A DNA stretch of 64,000 nucleotides from NCBI GenBank assembly GCA_913063265.1, contig CAJXZG010000014.1, positions 1 through 64,000 of the forward strand. The letters run 5' to 3'. Positions 23,525 to 34,407 of the stretch are shown one piece after another (position 1 is the first letter of the stretch; every line of letters begins with the position of its first letter). The notes beneath the pieces are model-generated. The model ran no database searches and was not told the origin of the DNA. It saw only the letters and a program-made list of their open reading frames with translations. This DNA is from an uncultured Prolixibacteraceae bacterium. Lineage in GTDB: Bacteria; Bacteroidota; Bacteroidia; Bacteroidales; Prolixibacteraceae. The translations under genes were made by a program, and so were the position numbers.

Positions 23525-25492
23525 CTAATTTCGGGATTTTATTCTGATTACCGTTAACGACATGGGGGGAGCCAGATAATCCATTTTTTTTGCAGTTTTA
23601 ATTTCTGAATATACCGGAACAATATTATCCGGATTTTCAAAAGTATTTTCATCTTCAGGATTACCTTGTAACAAAGTTTTTTCTGCCAAAGGATCTATTT
23701 TCCCAAATTTTCCCAGGTTGATTTTCATTGGTTTTTCCGAATCTGAATAATTCACCATTTTCAGAATAACATCGCCTGTTTTACTGTCGAAAACGCAAGA
23801 TGCAGCGAGGGTCGTGTCGTTTTCATTTTTTGAAATTATATCCTCGAAATACTGATCTCCCGAGTTGTTCATAAACATTTGCTGTACATAAAAATTGGGG
23901 GTTGGGCAAATGTTTACATTGTCGAAAAATACCATGTCGGTGCGCCATTGTGTAAAATCCTTTTTGGCCAGTAAAGGAGCGTACGAAGCCATTCTTACCA
24001 CATCGCCGTTTCTTTCAAGTCCAATCATATACGCTGCTTCAGCAATTGCATTTTGTAATTTGTTCCCCCACGATGCATATTCCCCCAGGTAAACTTCCGA
24101 AGAATTTCTGTCGTAGCTGTCGTATCTTTTCTGATTGCCCATAAACCATGCTGGATCGGTGTAATAATGTTCATCTATAATTTGAACTTTGATTTCTTCA
24201 GCCAGTTTCCAGCCTTTGTCAAAATCCTCTCCGCTATGGAAAGGTCCCACCGTTCCGATGATGGTAATTTCAGGATGTTTTTCTTTAACTGCATCGTAAA
24301 TCATTTTAAAACGTTCTTCAAATTCGGGAGTAATTTTATCTTCATTCCCAATTCCCACATATTCGAGTTTAAACGGCTCTGGATGTCCAGCTTCAGCACG
24401 TTTTGCACCCCACTTGGAGGATACAGGGCCATTTGCCCACTCGATTAAATCCAGAACTTCCTGAATGTATTCCTCCATTTCTTCATCGGGAATGGCTTGC
24501 TGTCCCTGTCCGCCAATTCGCCAGGTACCACCCGAATTCTGGCAACTTACAGCAGCTGGTAAAACCGGAACCGGTTTGGCACCAATGTCTTCACAAAACT
24601 GGAAATATTCAAAATAGCCCAGTCCCAAACTCTGGTGATATCCCCAGATATTTCGTTGTTCCACACGCTGTTCCAATGGTCCGATGGTGTTTTTCCAGCG
24701 GTACATGTTTTCGAGTCCGTCTCCATGAACGAGGCATCCACCAGGAAACCTCACAAAAGCAGGTTTCATTTGAGCCAGTATTTCTGCAAGATCGGCACGT
24801 AAGCCGTTTGGCCTGTTTTTAAAGGTTTTTTCAGGGAAAAGCGAAACCATATCCATTGCCAGTTTTCCATTAGTTCTTGCAAGAACAACAAGTTTTGCCG
24901 TATCGCAATCTGAATTTGTTTTTAAGGTACTTGTATATTTTTGCCAGTTGTCAGAAGAAATGGATACGGTATTTTCAGCCAGCGTTTCACCTTTTGTATT
25001 CTCGATGCCGATAAACAAATCAACAGGATTACCGGAAAGCTTTTTTGCAAAAAGTGAAAAATTGTAATTCTCACCTTTTCGAACAACAATTCCATCAAAA
25101 CCGGAGTTTTTTAATCCAACACCAGAAACTCCCTTAAATTCTTCATAGTGTCCTATAAACTCTGCATCGAGAACAATGTAGTGTGGATTGTTGGGATGTA
25201 CGGGCGATCTTGTTTCCACGCAGATTTTACCATAGGAGTAACCCGGACTAACATATTCCCAATAGGAAAAGGGGTGCCATTCACGGCGCTCAGTTGGATT
25301 GTATTCAAAGGAACGGTTTTGCACCAGTTCTGCATATAAACCGCCATCAGCAGCATAGTTGATGTCTTCAAAAAACAAACCGAAAAGGTCGGTGCTGATT
25401 GCTTTGCCCCCTTTTATTTTTTGGCTCATTGTTGTTGTTGAAACAAGCAAACCTGTAACCAAGATTAAAGCAGTAATTATTCTATTTAGCAT
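23525..25492 (-). CDS. GH51 alpha-L-arabinofuranosidase
   Basis: The 655-residue secreted enzyme (signal ending near TTMS/Q) hydrolyses terminal alpha-L-arabinofuranosyl side chains with retention of configuration. The N-terminal region (FGLFFEDINYAADGGLYAEL) and a carbohydrate-binding-like beta-sandwich precede the TIM barrel. FVRFPGGCLVHG is a family signature. Acid/base Glu384 lies in VGIGNEDK and nucleophile Glu471 in VYLGEYASWG. The C-terminal beta domain ends the protein. It is spaced 22 bp after the upstream GH43 and 93 bp before GH127 on the minus strand. No active-site residue is missing. Confidence 0.94.
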   Translation of the reverse strand: MLNRIITALILVTGLLVSTTTMSQKIKGGKAISTDLFGLFFEDINYAADGGLYAELVQNRSFEYNPTERREWHPFSYWEYVSPGYSYGKICVETRSPVHPNNPHYIVLDAEFIGHYEEFKGVSGVGLKNSGFDGIVVRKGENYNFSLFAKKLSGNPVDLFIGIENTKGETLAENTVSISSDNWQKYTSTLKTNSDCDTAKLVVLARTNGKLAMDMVSLFPEKTFKNRPNGLRADLAEILAQMKPAFVRFPGGCLVHGDGLENMYRWKNTIGPLEQRVEQRNIWGYHQSLGLGYFEYFQFCEDIGAKPVPVLPAAVSCQNSGGTWRIGGQGQQAIPDEEMEEYIQEVLDLIEWANGPVSSKWGAKRAEAGHPEPFKLEYVGIGNEDKITPEFEERFKMIYDAVKEKHPEITIIGTVGPFHSGEDFDKGWKLAEEIKVQIIDEHYYTDPAWFMGNQKRYDSYDRNSSEVYLGEYASWGNKLQNAIAEAAYMIGLERNGDVVRMASYAPLLAKKDFTQWRTDMVFFDNVNICPTPNFYVQQMFMNNSGDQYFEDIISKNENDTTLAASCVFDSKTGDVILKMVNYSDSEKPMKINLGKFGKIDPLAEKTLLQGNPEDENTFENPDNIVPVYSEIKTAKKMDYLAPPMSLTVIRIKSRN

Positions 25493-25514
25493 TTTTTAAA
25501 TTTCAAAAATATTT

Positions 25515-27275
25515 TTATTCCACTTTTGCATCATTCGCTGAAGTGGCATACAAACCCAGCAAACAACCTGTAAAACCACCTGCTACATCTGTCGAAAGGA
25601 TATCGCCGGAAACAGTTCCTCCTACACTCTCAAAATCGTTTCCGTTGATTGAATAAGAGAATTCATATTTATCCCCTTTTGCTGAAACCTTAAGACGGAT
25701 GGGCTGGCTGATGTCGATTTTTGTACTGCCGACAATTTCAGAATTGGTTTCCCGGCTTCGTCTTTGCCGCCGGTTTTTTTGTAATACCAGGTAATAATCG
25801 CTGTCTTTTTTTGTTATACCGAAAACATAATTGTATCCTTCGCTTTGCATGGCAACAATACCGGCAAGATCAGAGGCTGAATCCGGATTGTAATTTAGGT
25901 CAACCGAATAAGAAAAACTTTTGTGCATCTGGCGCATAAAAAGGGTTGAAGTTGGCGCAACTTGTTTGATATTGGTATCAAATGGAGTAATCTTCAAACC
26001 TTCCTTTTCAATTGAAATAAAATTTTCTCTCGGCCCGCGGAGTCCAATCCAATGTTGGGATAGCTTTTCTGATTTAAAATCATCGGTAAAAGTAAAATTC
26101 CCATTGGGGAAAAATCCGTTTTGTCCGGTTTTATTCTGCACTCCTTCCGGCAGTTTTAATTTGGGTTCCATGGGAACAAGCCCGTTAACAAAAACAGGGA
26201 ATTCTCCCGACCAGTCGACAGGTAAGATAAAGGTTTCGCGGCCTGTATTTACCCTTTGCTCCTCGTTTGGACGAACTGCTAAAAATACACCGTACCATTG
26301 TCCGTTTGGTCCTTCGATAATATCGGCATGCCCGGCCCAGTCCACTTTGTTTTCCCTTTCTCTCGGGAAATAGCGCTGGGTTAAAATTGGATTGTTTGGA
26401 GCAGGAATGTAGGGTCCTTTGGGATTTTCACTTTTAAATATCACTTCGCTGTGCCAGCCGCCTGTTCCTCCTTCGGCACACATCAAATAATAAAAGCCGT
26501 CTTTTTTATAAATATGAGGTGCTTCAATCCAGATGGGTTTTTTTGACAAATCAACACCACCATCAACAATAATTTTATCGGTGCCCGCAATTACATTGTC
26601 TTTTTCCAAATCGTACTCCCAGATTTTAATAACCCGGTGTCCATTGTAAAGTTCTTTTCCCCGGTCGGGAGCATCGTTGTGGACCACATAAGCCTTGCCA
26701 TCGTCATCAAAGAAAATCGATGGATCGATACCGCCAAAACTCAATTTTATCGGATCGCCCCATCCCTGATGTGGATCTTTTGTTTTTACAATAATGTTAT
26801 TCAGTCCACCGGTGAATGCAGTAGTAATCATGTAAAAAGTGTCGTTGTTTGGATTGTAGCTTATTCCCGGAGCGTAAACACCGGAACTGATTCCGCAGTT
26901 GTGTGTGTCAAAAGTTTGAGGATTGTTAAGCACGCCACCGAGCGAAGTCCAGTTTATCAAATCTTTTGAATGAAAAATCGGAACACCCGGAAACATGGCA
27001 AAGGATGAACAAACCAAATAGTAGTCGTCGCCTTTTTTAGTAATCGCCGGATCTGGGTAACAACCCTGAAGTATTGGATTGTAAAATTCATCCTTCTCAA
27101 GAGGATGATCATTGTAAACCTGGTCATCACCTACATAAACAAAATTTGAAAATACAGGTGAATTGGCTGCCTGTTTACCCTGTGCAGCAATTTCGGAATT
27201 AAAAAAGTTGATTGCCAGAAACAAAAAGAAAAATGCTTGTTTGATTAAATTAAAATTGGATTGCGTTGTATTCAT
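25515..27275 (-). CDS. GH43 beta-xylosidase/alpha-L-arabinofuranosidase-type enzyme
   Basis: The 586-residue secreted protein has its GH43 propeller from about 60 to 370. The three acids are Asp75 in GCYPDPAITKKG, Asp184 in GGIDPSIFFDDDG and Glu251 in PIWIEAPHIYK. A C-terminal concanavalin-like domain (about 395-580, FTDDFKSEKLSQHWIGLRGP onward) is of the type that completes the active-site pocket in exo-acting beta-xylosidases. It is distinct from the other GH43 at 19429 in motif sequences. It starts 4 bp after the alpha/beta hydrolase stop, so translation may be coupled. Exo-xylosidase or arabinofuranosidase activity on arabinoxylan oligosaccharides is likely. Confidence 0.91.
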   Translation of the reverse strand: MNTTQSNFNLIKQAFFFLFLAINFFNSEIAAQGKQAANSPVFSNFVYVGDDQVYNDHPLEKDEFYNPILQGCYPDPAITKKGDDYYLVCSSFAMFPGVPIFHSKDLINWTSLGGVLNNPQTFDTHNCGISSGVYAPGISYNPNNDTFYMITTAFTGGLNNIIVKTKDPHQGWGDPIKLSFGGIDPSIFFDDDGKAYVVHNDAPDRGKELYNGHRVIKIWEYDLEKDNVIAGTDKIIVDGGVDLSKKPIWIEAPHIYKKDGFYYLMCAEGGTGGWHSEVIFKSENPKGPYIPAPNNPILTQRYFPRERENKVDWAGHADIIEGPNGQWYGVFLAVRPNEEQRVNTGRETFILPVDWSGEFPVFVNGLVPMEPKLKLPEGVQNKTGQNGFFPNGNFTFTDDFKSEKLSQHWIGLRGPRENFISIEKEGLKITPFDTNIKQVAPTSTLFMRQMHKSFSYSVDLNYNPDSASDLAGIVAMQSEGYNYVFGITKKDSDYYLVLQKNRRQRRSRETNSEIVGSTKIDISQPIRLKVSAKGDKYEFSYSINGNDFESVGGTVSGDILSTDVAGGFTGCLLGLYATSANDAKVE

Positions 27276-27279
27276 CAGT

Positions 27280-28185
27280 TTATTTTATATTGTTTTTGTC
27301 GTTTAAAAAATCTACCATTTTTTTATAATATTTCTCTTCAAATAAACCAGGTCCGTGTTTGGCATCCGGCACAAGGATAAACTCACTTTCAACCCCGGCT
27401 TTTTGTATACTTTCATACAAAACTTCACTCTGACAAAAAGGAACCAGTGGGTCTTTGTCGCCATGCAAAATCAGGAATGGTGGATCATCCTTATCGACAT
27501 AGGTAACAGGATTTGCCAGGGCGCATTTGTCTTTATTCTCCTGAATGGCACCACCTACCAGATTTGATTCCGGTGAGTTGGCGGCATTGTGTGTCATAGT
27601 GCTTCCACAGGAATCCATGGTTAAAAAATCTGTGGGTCCAAACCAATCTACTACTGCATCCACAGAACTGCTGAAGGATAAATGTTCACCAACATTTCCT
27701 TCAATATCCGCTGTAGCTTCACCGATTGTGAATGTACCCACAGCGCCTGAAGTTCCTGTTAATGCCGCCAGATGGCCTCCGGATGAAAAACCGGTGATGG
27801 CGATAAACGAAGTATCAAGATTGTAGCTTTTGGCATTGGCCCGAAGGAATCTTACCACAGCTTTTATGTCGTTAATCTGGGCAGGAAATTTGGCATCGTT
27901 GCTTGAACGGTGGTTGGGTGCGATAAGCGCATAACCTGCATCCAGCAAAGGTTTTCCAATCGTATGAAGTACACTTTCTTTTGAATTATTTGAAAACCAT
28001 GCACTACCGTAAACCGCAATTACTACAGGATACTTGGGTTTTTCGACTTCAGGCAGAATTATATCAAGGTTGTGGTAAATCTCTTTATTTCCGGCATAAT
28101 TTACATCTTTCCATTTGTTTGCAGATGTTTGTCCAAAAACATTGCTGAAAGCAGATAAGATGACCAAAGTCAATAAATATTTCAT
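27280..28185 (-). CDS. Secreted alpha/beta hydrolase (BD-FAE/acetylesterase-like)
   Basis: The 301-residue protein has a signal peptide (MKYLLTLVILSAFSNVFGQ). The alpha/beta-hydrolase fold shows Ser134 in TGFSSGGHLA (GxSxG), Asp in ILHGDKDPLVP and His in PDAKHGPG. The order DIILPEV, VVIAVYGSAW, ALIAPNHRSS resembles the hormone-sensitive-lipase/BD-FAE branch, which includes acetyl and feruloyl esterases in xylan gene clusters. Instead of the usual HGG oxyanion motif it has YGSAW. It is the second gene of the arabinose operon, 6 bp after the CE1-like gene. De-esterification of decorated arabinoxylan is inferred from context. Confidence 0.85.
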   Translation of the reverse strand: MKYLLTLVILSAFSNVFGQTSANKWKDVNYAGNKEIYHNLDIILPEVEKPKYPVVIAVYGSAWFSNNSKESVLHTIGKPLLDAGYALIAPNHRSSNDAKFPAQINDIKAVVRFLRANAKSYNLDTSFIAITGFSSGGHLAALTGTSGAVGTFTIGEATADIEGNVGEHLSFSSSVDAVVDWFGPTDFLTMDSCGSTMTHNAANSPESNLVGGAIQENKDKCALANPVTYVDKDDPPFLILHGDKDPLVPFCQSEVLYESIQKAGVESEFILVPDAKHGPGLFEEKYYKKMVDFLNDKNNIK

Positions 28186-28191
28186 AGCCTG

Positions 28192-29329
<1,138 letters not shown>

Positions 29330-30886
29330 ATGAGACATCTAATTCTACTTTTCACATTATTCTTTTTGGCTTGCTACGTTTTTGCACAGCAAAAAACAGA
29401 TGTTCAAATAATTAATGACAAAGGCTATGTTCAATACAGTGATTTTGGAGCCATTGGTGATGGCAAAGCTGATGATATGAATGCCATTATTGCAGCTCAT
29501 GAATTTGCCAATGAGCATGGATTAAAAGTAAAAGCCGATGAGGGAGCTACCTATTATATTAACGGGGAAGACCGTACAGCAATAATTCAAACAGATACCG
29601 ATTTTGGTACTGCTGCTTTTATAATAGATGACAGAGATGTGGAAAACAGAAATTCCAGTGTTTTTTTGGTGAGCTCGGGAAAAAAGTCTTTTAAACCTGA
29701 AGGAATTTCATCGCTGAAAAGAAATCTAAAAAAAGTAGAACTCAAATTCCCCGGAGCTTGTTTGATAACAGTTACAAACTCAAAGGTTAAACGATATATC
29801 CGTTTTGGTCCAAATCAAAATAACGGTCATTCACAAACCGATATTTTTATTGTTGATAAAGAGGGAAATGTTGACATGGATGCCCCTGTTGTTTGGGATT
29901 TTGATGAAATAACAGAAATCTCAGCCCTACCGATCGATGCCGAAACACTTACAATTTCCGGCGGACGTTTTACTACCATTGCCAATCAGGCTGAATCGAA
30001 ATATACCTACTACAGCCGAAATATAGCCATTAGACGTTCCAATGTTGTGCTAGATGGAATAGAGCACTATGTAAAGGGTGAAGGAGAACAGGGTGCACCG
30101 TACGGAGGTTTTATAAATATCCGGGATTGCGCTTATGTGACCGTGAAAAACACCTTACTTACCGGGCATAAAACTTACACAACGATAGGATCGGCAGGAA
30201 GGCCGGTAACCATGGGTACGTATGATCTTTCGGTAAACCGTGCCTTAAATGTTTCTTTTGTTAATGTTACTCAGACCAACGATATCAATGACCGTACTTA
30301 CTGGGGAATCCTGGGGTCAAATTATTGCAAAAACCTTGTATATGATAATTGTACTTTGTCGCGTTTTGATGCCCATATGGGAGTAGCCAATGCCACGGTA
30401 AAGAACTCAACCATGGGACATATGGGTATTAATGCTATTGGGACAGGTACTTTTCTTGTGGAAAATTCGACCATTCGTGGAAGTACCCTGATTAACCTGC
30501 GTTCAGATTACGGGAGTACCTGGGAAGGGGAGTTTATCATTCGGGATTGTGTTTTTGTTCCCAGGAACGGCCGTTTTAATAATGTCAATTTAATTGGCGG
30601 TTCTTATTCAGGGCAACACGATTTTGGTTACACATGCTATATGCCGGAAAAAATCACCATCGAAAATCTTCATATCAATGATTCGAAGCATTCCGAAAAT
30701 TACAGGGGCCCTGCCCTTTTTGGCAACTTTAATCCAAAAATGACCGACGGTTCTTATGTCGAGAAATATCCTTATGTCATTACAAAAGAGCTTGTTTTAA
30801 AAAACATTACCACTGAAAGTGGAAAGAAAATAAGGATTAGCGACAACGAATATATGTTCAGGAATGTGAATGTGAAAAATATGTAG
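29330..30886 (+). CDS. Secreted right-handed beta-helix protein (pectate-lyase-superfamily fold)
   Basis: The ATG at 29330 gives 518 residues with a signal peptide (MRHLILLFTLFFLACYVFA/Q); an ATG 54 bp upstream would precede this signal. DFGAIGDGKADDMNAIIAAHEFA is the classic start of a Pectate_lyase_3/GH28-like parallel beta-helix. Repeating helix rungs follow (NIRDCAYVTVKNTLLTGHK, NLVYDNCTLSRFDAHMG, ATVKNSTMGHMGINAIGTG, FLVENSTIRGS). The GH28 catalytic NxD/DD/HG set is not visible, so an uncharacterised lyase or hydrolase is more likely than a polygalacturonase. It is monocistronic and diverges from the arabinose operon. Substrate unknown. Confidence 0.8.
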   Translation: MRHLILLFTLFFLACYVFAQQKTDVQIINDKGYVQYSDFGAIGDGKADDMNAIIAAHEFANEHGLKVKADEGATYYINGEDRTAIIQTDTDFGTAAFIIDDRDVENRNSSVFLVSSGKKSFKPEGISSLKRNLKKVELKFPGACLITVTNSKVKRYIRFGPNQNNGHSQTDIFIVDKEGNVDMDAPVVWDFDEITEISALPIDAETLTISGGRFTTIANQAESKYTYYSRNIAIRRSNVVLDGIEHYVKGEGEQGAPYGGFINIRDCAYVTVKNTLLTGHKTYTTIGSAGRPVTMGTYDLSVNRALNVSFVNVTQTNDINDRTYWGILGSNYCKNLVYDNCTLSRFDAHMGVANATVKNSTMGHMGINAIGTGTFLVENSTIRGSTLINLRSDYGSTWEGEFIIRDCVFVPRNGRFNNVNLIGGSYSGQHDFGYTCYMPEKITIENLHINDSKHSENYRGPALFGNFNPKMTDGSYVEKYPYVITKELVLKNITTESGKKIRISDNEYMFRNVNVKNM

Positions 30887-30943
30887 TGTAAAGCAGCCTA
30901 AATTTACTTAACTTTATAAGTTGTTCAAATTCAATTTAATACT

Positions 30944-31384
30944 ATGGCAAAGTTAGAATACAGTATTTTGTTGAATGCTTCGCCCGAAAAAGTTTTTGCC
31001 TATGTTTCCGATTACGAAAAATGGGCGAAATGGTATGTGGGAACCAGCAATTTTGTTGCTACATCAAACATAAAAAAGGGGAATGGAGCAAAATATAAAT
31101 ACAAGGCGAAAATGATGGGTTTTACAACAACCGTAGAAACAAAAATCACTGAATTTGTGGAAAACAAAGGTTGGGTGGGAGTTTCAACCCAAGGACTTTC
31201 GCATAAAACTTTTTGGCAGTTTGAAGAAAAAAACGGCAAAACTTTGTTTACTCATGGCTTGGAATACAAACTACCTATTCCATTGATTGGCAATTTTTTG
31301 GATACTTTATTCGTAAAACCACAATGGGATAAATTGGTTGAAACCTCTTTAAAAAACCTTGAGAAAAAATTTCCCGGAAATTAA
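30944..31384 (+). CDS. SRPBCC/START-like small protein
   Basis: The 146-residue cytoplasmic protein has the helix-grip pattern of the polyketide-cyclase/SRPBCC superfamily: SILLNASPEKVFAYVSDYEKW at the start, a central TTVETKITEFVENKGWVGVS, and a long C-terminal helix (WDKLVETSLKNLEKKF). These proteins bind hydrophobic ligands in a cavity; few have known functions. No active-site residue can be assigned. It lies 57 bp after the beta-helix gene on the same strand and converges on the oxidoreductase at 31538. Confidence 0.8.
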   Translation: MAKLEYSILLNASPEKVFAYVSDYEKWAKWYVGTSNFVATSNIKKGNGAKYKYKAKMMGFTTTVETKITEFVENKGWVGVSTQGLSHKTFWQFEEKNGKTLFTHGLEYKLPIPLIGNFLDTLFVKPQWDKLVETSLKNLEKKFPGN

Positions 31385-31460
31385 TTCCGTTTTCTCAATT
31401 TCAAAATTTTAACTTTTTCCCGAAACGGACGCGCTTAGCGCTAAAAATCAACAGTTCGAT

Positions 31461-31491
31461 TACGCTCACTGTGATGGTCACGTTGAGCGTA
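31461..31491. repeat. REP-like hairpin between convergent genes
   Basis: TACGCTCA (31461-31468) pairs with TGAGCGTA (31484-31491), and inside it GTGA pairs with TCAC around a TGG loop. The stem has two internal mismatches. Its place between two gene ends suits a transcript-end hairpin, but no T-run follows directly. Confidence 0.5.
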
Positions 31492-31537
31492 GTTGAAGTT
31501 TGTATTAAAGCAATCTTTTTTTGGACATTACATATAA

Positions 31538-32956
31538 TCAGGGCTTTATATTCTGGTTCATTCTAAATAAATTCTGCGGATCATATTTCCTTTTAATTTT
31601 AACCAGCCTGTCATAGTTTTTACCATAAGCAGACTTTACAAGGTCTTCTCCTTCTTCTCCCAGCCCGGCAAAGTTTACATACAATCCGCCTGGTGAGAAT
31701 TCACGCAATTCACGAAGAAAATCGTTGGCATAGGTCACAACTTCCTGTGTATTTTCATGACCATTCCAAATGGCATCAACACTAAATAAGAATTTAGATT
31801 GTCTTCCTGTAAATGCCGTATCATCATCTTCGATGCGACTCATTGCTCCGTTATTGTGCCATATAGCAATTAATATCATAGGTTGTGGAGGATTCACTGC
31901 TTTTGGCATTATTTGTTCAATCGACTTTTCATCAATGTCATTTAAGTAAGTCGATTTAAAATAGTAGAGTTGTTCAGTTTTTGGGAAGAACGGGTCGAAC
32001 ATTTTTTGAAGCATTAACCAAGGGATTGGCATACTTAAATCAATTAAAGGAGTACTGATTTTACGAAGAGGCTCCAGATATTTTTCCCCCTCTTCTACCG
32101 GGCCACAATGTACCGCTACGATATTAAATATTCTTCTGCCATGCAACTCTTCCGGAAAGTCGGGCACTGAAGGAATGGTCCAAAACATTGCATTTGAGGA
32201 AACTTCGTCAGGAGATGATTCCATAAAATCTTTCCAAACAGGTAAAATCTTGTCTGCCTCTTCGGCCGGATAAAAGGGTGCACATAATGATACCACAGGT
32301 CCGACCGGATAAATTTTATATTCAAAAGAAGTAACTACACCAAAGTTTCCTCCTCCACCACGAACTGCCCAAAAAAGCTCAGTATTTTGTTTTTCGCTTG
32401 CAGTTAATAATTTTCCATCGGCAGTTACGATATCTACAGAAACTAAATTGTCAATACTTAATCCATATTTTTTTCTGAGCCAGCCCAAACCTCCACCAAG
32501 TGTTAATCCGGCAATTCCGGTTGTGGAAACTACACCGGCTGGTGCAACCATCCCAAATACCTGGGTTTCACGGTCGAGATCGCCTAAGGTTGCCCCTCCC
32601 TGGGCGTGAACAGTTTTTTTATCCATATCCACCCGAATGCCTTTCATTAAAGAAAGATCTATCATTAAACCGCCATCATTGGAAGCGCTACCCGCGACAT
32701 TGTGCCCTCCTCCGCGGATTGAAGTAAGCACATTGTTTTCCCTTGCAAAATTTACCGATGCAATTACATCAGCTGCACCTGAACATTGTGCAATTAATGC
32801 CGGTTTTTTATCATGCATTCCATTCCAAAGCTGTCGAACTTCGTTGTAATTAGTATCAGATTCTGTAAACAGCTGACCGCCAAAGTTTGCTTTAAATTCA
32901 TCTATGGAACTGGTTTCAATAAAAACCTCTTCCCCTGTGTTTTTTTTGATTTTCAT
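31538..32956 (-). CDS. FAD-linked oxidase, berberine-bridge-enzyme family
   Basis: The 472-residue protein has an FAD_binding_4 domain at about 45-215 with RGGGHNVAGS; His85 is the expected site of covalent flavin attachment. GLTLGGGLGWLRKKYGL is the second FAD-binding strand. The terminal YGKNYDRLVKIKRKYDPQNLF is the BBE C-terminal motif. The Cys that makes a second flavin bond in bicovalent members appears to be replaced (AGVVSTTGI), so a mono-covalent enzyme is likely. Relatives oxidise sugars, oligosaccharides to lactones, or alkaloids. No signal peptide is visible, so it is probably cytoplasmic. An oligosaccharide oxidase role near the xylan genes is possible but unproven. Confidence 0.87.
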   Translation of the reverse strand: MKIKKNTGEEVFIETSSIDEFKANFGGQLFTESDTNYNEVRQLWNGMHDKKPALIAQCSGAADVIASVNFARENNVLTSIRGGGHNVAGSASNDGGLMIDLSLMKGIRVDMDKKTVHAQGGATLGDLDRETQVFGMVAPAGVVSTTGIAGLTLGGGLGWLRKKYGLSIDNLVSVDIVTADGKLLTASEKQNTELFWAVRGGGGNFGVVTSFEYKIYPVGPVVSLCAPFYPAEEADKILPVWKDFMESSPDEVSSNAMFWTIPSVPDFPEELHGRRIFNIVAVHCGPVEEGEKYLEPLRKISTPLIDLSMPIPWLMLQKMFDPFFPKTEQLYYFKSTYLNDIDEKSIEQIMPKAVNPPQPMILIAIWHNNGAMSRIEDDDTAFTGRQSKFLFSVDAIWNGHENTQEVVTYANDFLRELREFSPGGLYVNFAGLGEEGEDLVKSAYGKNYDRLVKIKRKYDPQNLFRMNQNIKP

Positions 32957-33212
32957 GACAATATTTTTTTCAAGTTTATTACCCGCAATTCATAGCTGGT
33001 TAAGTTTTGAATTAAAAAAGCGTGGATAAGACTATTTCCAATTATTTTTGGTGTAGTAGCGTTAATTCTAATTATGTAAAAACATATACTTAAAGTTAAA
33101 ACAAATATTAAGGACAAACAAGTATTTAATTATTTTTAACAAAGACAAACAATTGATTGTCAGGCTAAATTTGAATTATTAAAGTGATTTTCAGTCACGC
33201 TATTCACTACTG

Positions 33213-34319
33213 TTAAACAGCAATTTGAGAAGGCAAAATGCCATATTTGTCGTAAAAACATTTTGCAAAATATGATGCATTGTTCATTCCTACATCCAGT
33301 GCAATTTCAGTAATATTCTTTTTTCTTTGTTTGATAAGCGTTAAGGCTTTACCCATTCTTAAATCTCTTATAAAACTAACAGGAGACGACCCTGTCAGAC
33401 TCCTCAATTTTCGATATAAATGTGGCCTGCTTACTCCTATTTCGCGACTTAACGATTCCACATTAAACATTTCATCAGGATAGTTTCCTTCGACAATATT
33501 AAACAACCGGTCAAGAAATGCCTGTTCAGCTTCGTTTATTACATTTAGCGTTTTCTTTTCAATTTCCTGGTCGCAGAAAACACTTAATTTGCCAACAAGA
33601 ACAGAAGTCATAATTTCTCCTTCTTCAGCAATTTTACACAGCCTGTAACTCTGTTCAATAGCCTTTTCAAAAAAATGGTTTTCATGTTCCGTAACCGGCT
33701 GGCCAACGCTAATTCCCATTTTGAATTTAATATTCCAGCTATTGTCTATGTTACTGCTAATCTTATTATTGAAATCATTTTTTATTCCAACCGCACATTG
33801 TACCGCGCTCTCAGGTGTATAAAAAGTGGCTATCAGGCAATCGTCCTGCAATTGCTGAAGAATTCGGCCCTGATATTTATTGATGATATCACCGGCTATT
33901 TTTCTGGGTTTTTCCGGAAATTTGAGCTTGTCAAAATTTATACTCTCCTTTAAAGAAGTCAGTGAAATAATATCCAGGGTTAAAATAAAGCGATAGCCGG
34001 AATCGGGTTCTTCTTCGTTCTTCATTACAATATCGTCGTCTAGTTCCTGGCCATAAGCCATAAATGCTGAATACATGCCTCCATCTACCTCTATAATGTT
34101 ACAGGGCTCCAAATTATTTGCTTCTTTGTGCGTAGCCATGATTGCTTCTTTATCAGGACCCTCCATCAGGCAAAAAACTTTCCCGGCTTCTTCATTTACC
34201 CAATACTGCAGATATTTAACATTGTATTTTGCCTGCACCGCAAGGTCTTTAAGATGCGCTTTTTTGGCTTCTTCAATTTTAACTCCCTTACCCAGGTGAA
34301 AATCCATAAATAGTGGCAT
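33213..34319 (-). CDS. DUF4242 / nucleotide-cyclase-like / AraC HTH fusion regulator
   Basis: The 368-residue protein joins three modules. Residues about 1-85 match DUF4242, a small ferredoxin-like domain (MPLFMDFHLGKG, KYLQYWVNEEAGKVFCLMEG). Residues about 108-250 resemble a class III adenylate/guanylate cyclase domain: LTLDIISLT carries the first metal-binding Asp position and GRILQQLQDDCLIATFYTP the second. The remaining substrate and transition-state residues are not evident, so it may be a degenerate sensor. Residues about 275-368 are an AraC-type double helix-turn-helix (LSREIGVSRPHLYRKLRSLT, ITEIALDVGMNNASYFAKCF). It is predicted to be a cytoplasmic one-component transcription regulator. 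Its ligand and targets are unknown. Confidence 0.8.
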   Translation of the reverse strand: MPLFMDFHLGKGVKIEEAKKAHLKDLAVQAKYNVKYLQYWVNEEAGKVFCLMEGPDKEAIMATHKEANNLEPCNIIEVDGGMYSAFMAYGQELDDDIVMKNEEEPDSGYRFILTLDIISLTSLKESINFDKLKFPEKPRKIAGDIINKYQGRILQQLQDDCLIATFYTPESAVQCAVGIKNDFNNKISSNIDNSWNIKFKMGISVGQPVTEHENHFFEKAIEQSYRLCKIAEEGEIMTSVLVGKLSVFCDQEIEKKTLNVINEAEQAFLDRLFNIVEGNYPDEMFNVESLSREIGVSRPHLYRKLRSLTGSSPVSFIRDLRMGKALTLIKQRKKNITEIALDVGMNNASYFAKCFYDKYGILPSQIAV

Positions 34320-34407
34320 AGTGTGAGAATTTAAGTGGTGTTATAATTCAAACATTGTCATTTAACAAATTGTTCACTAGTTATTTACGGCTTTTTGTTT
34401 ATTGTTT

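Noticed and set aside
24403-24822. 139-codon plus-strand frame within GH51
   Set aside because: Antisense shadow of conserved GH51 sequence, including the barrel motifs.
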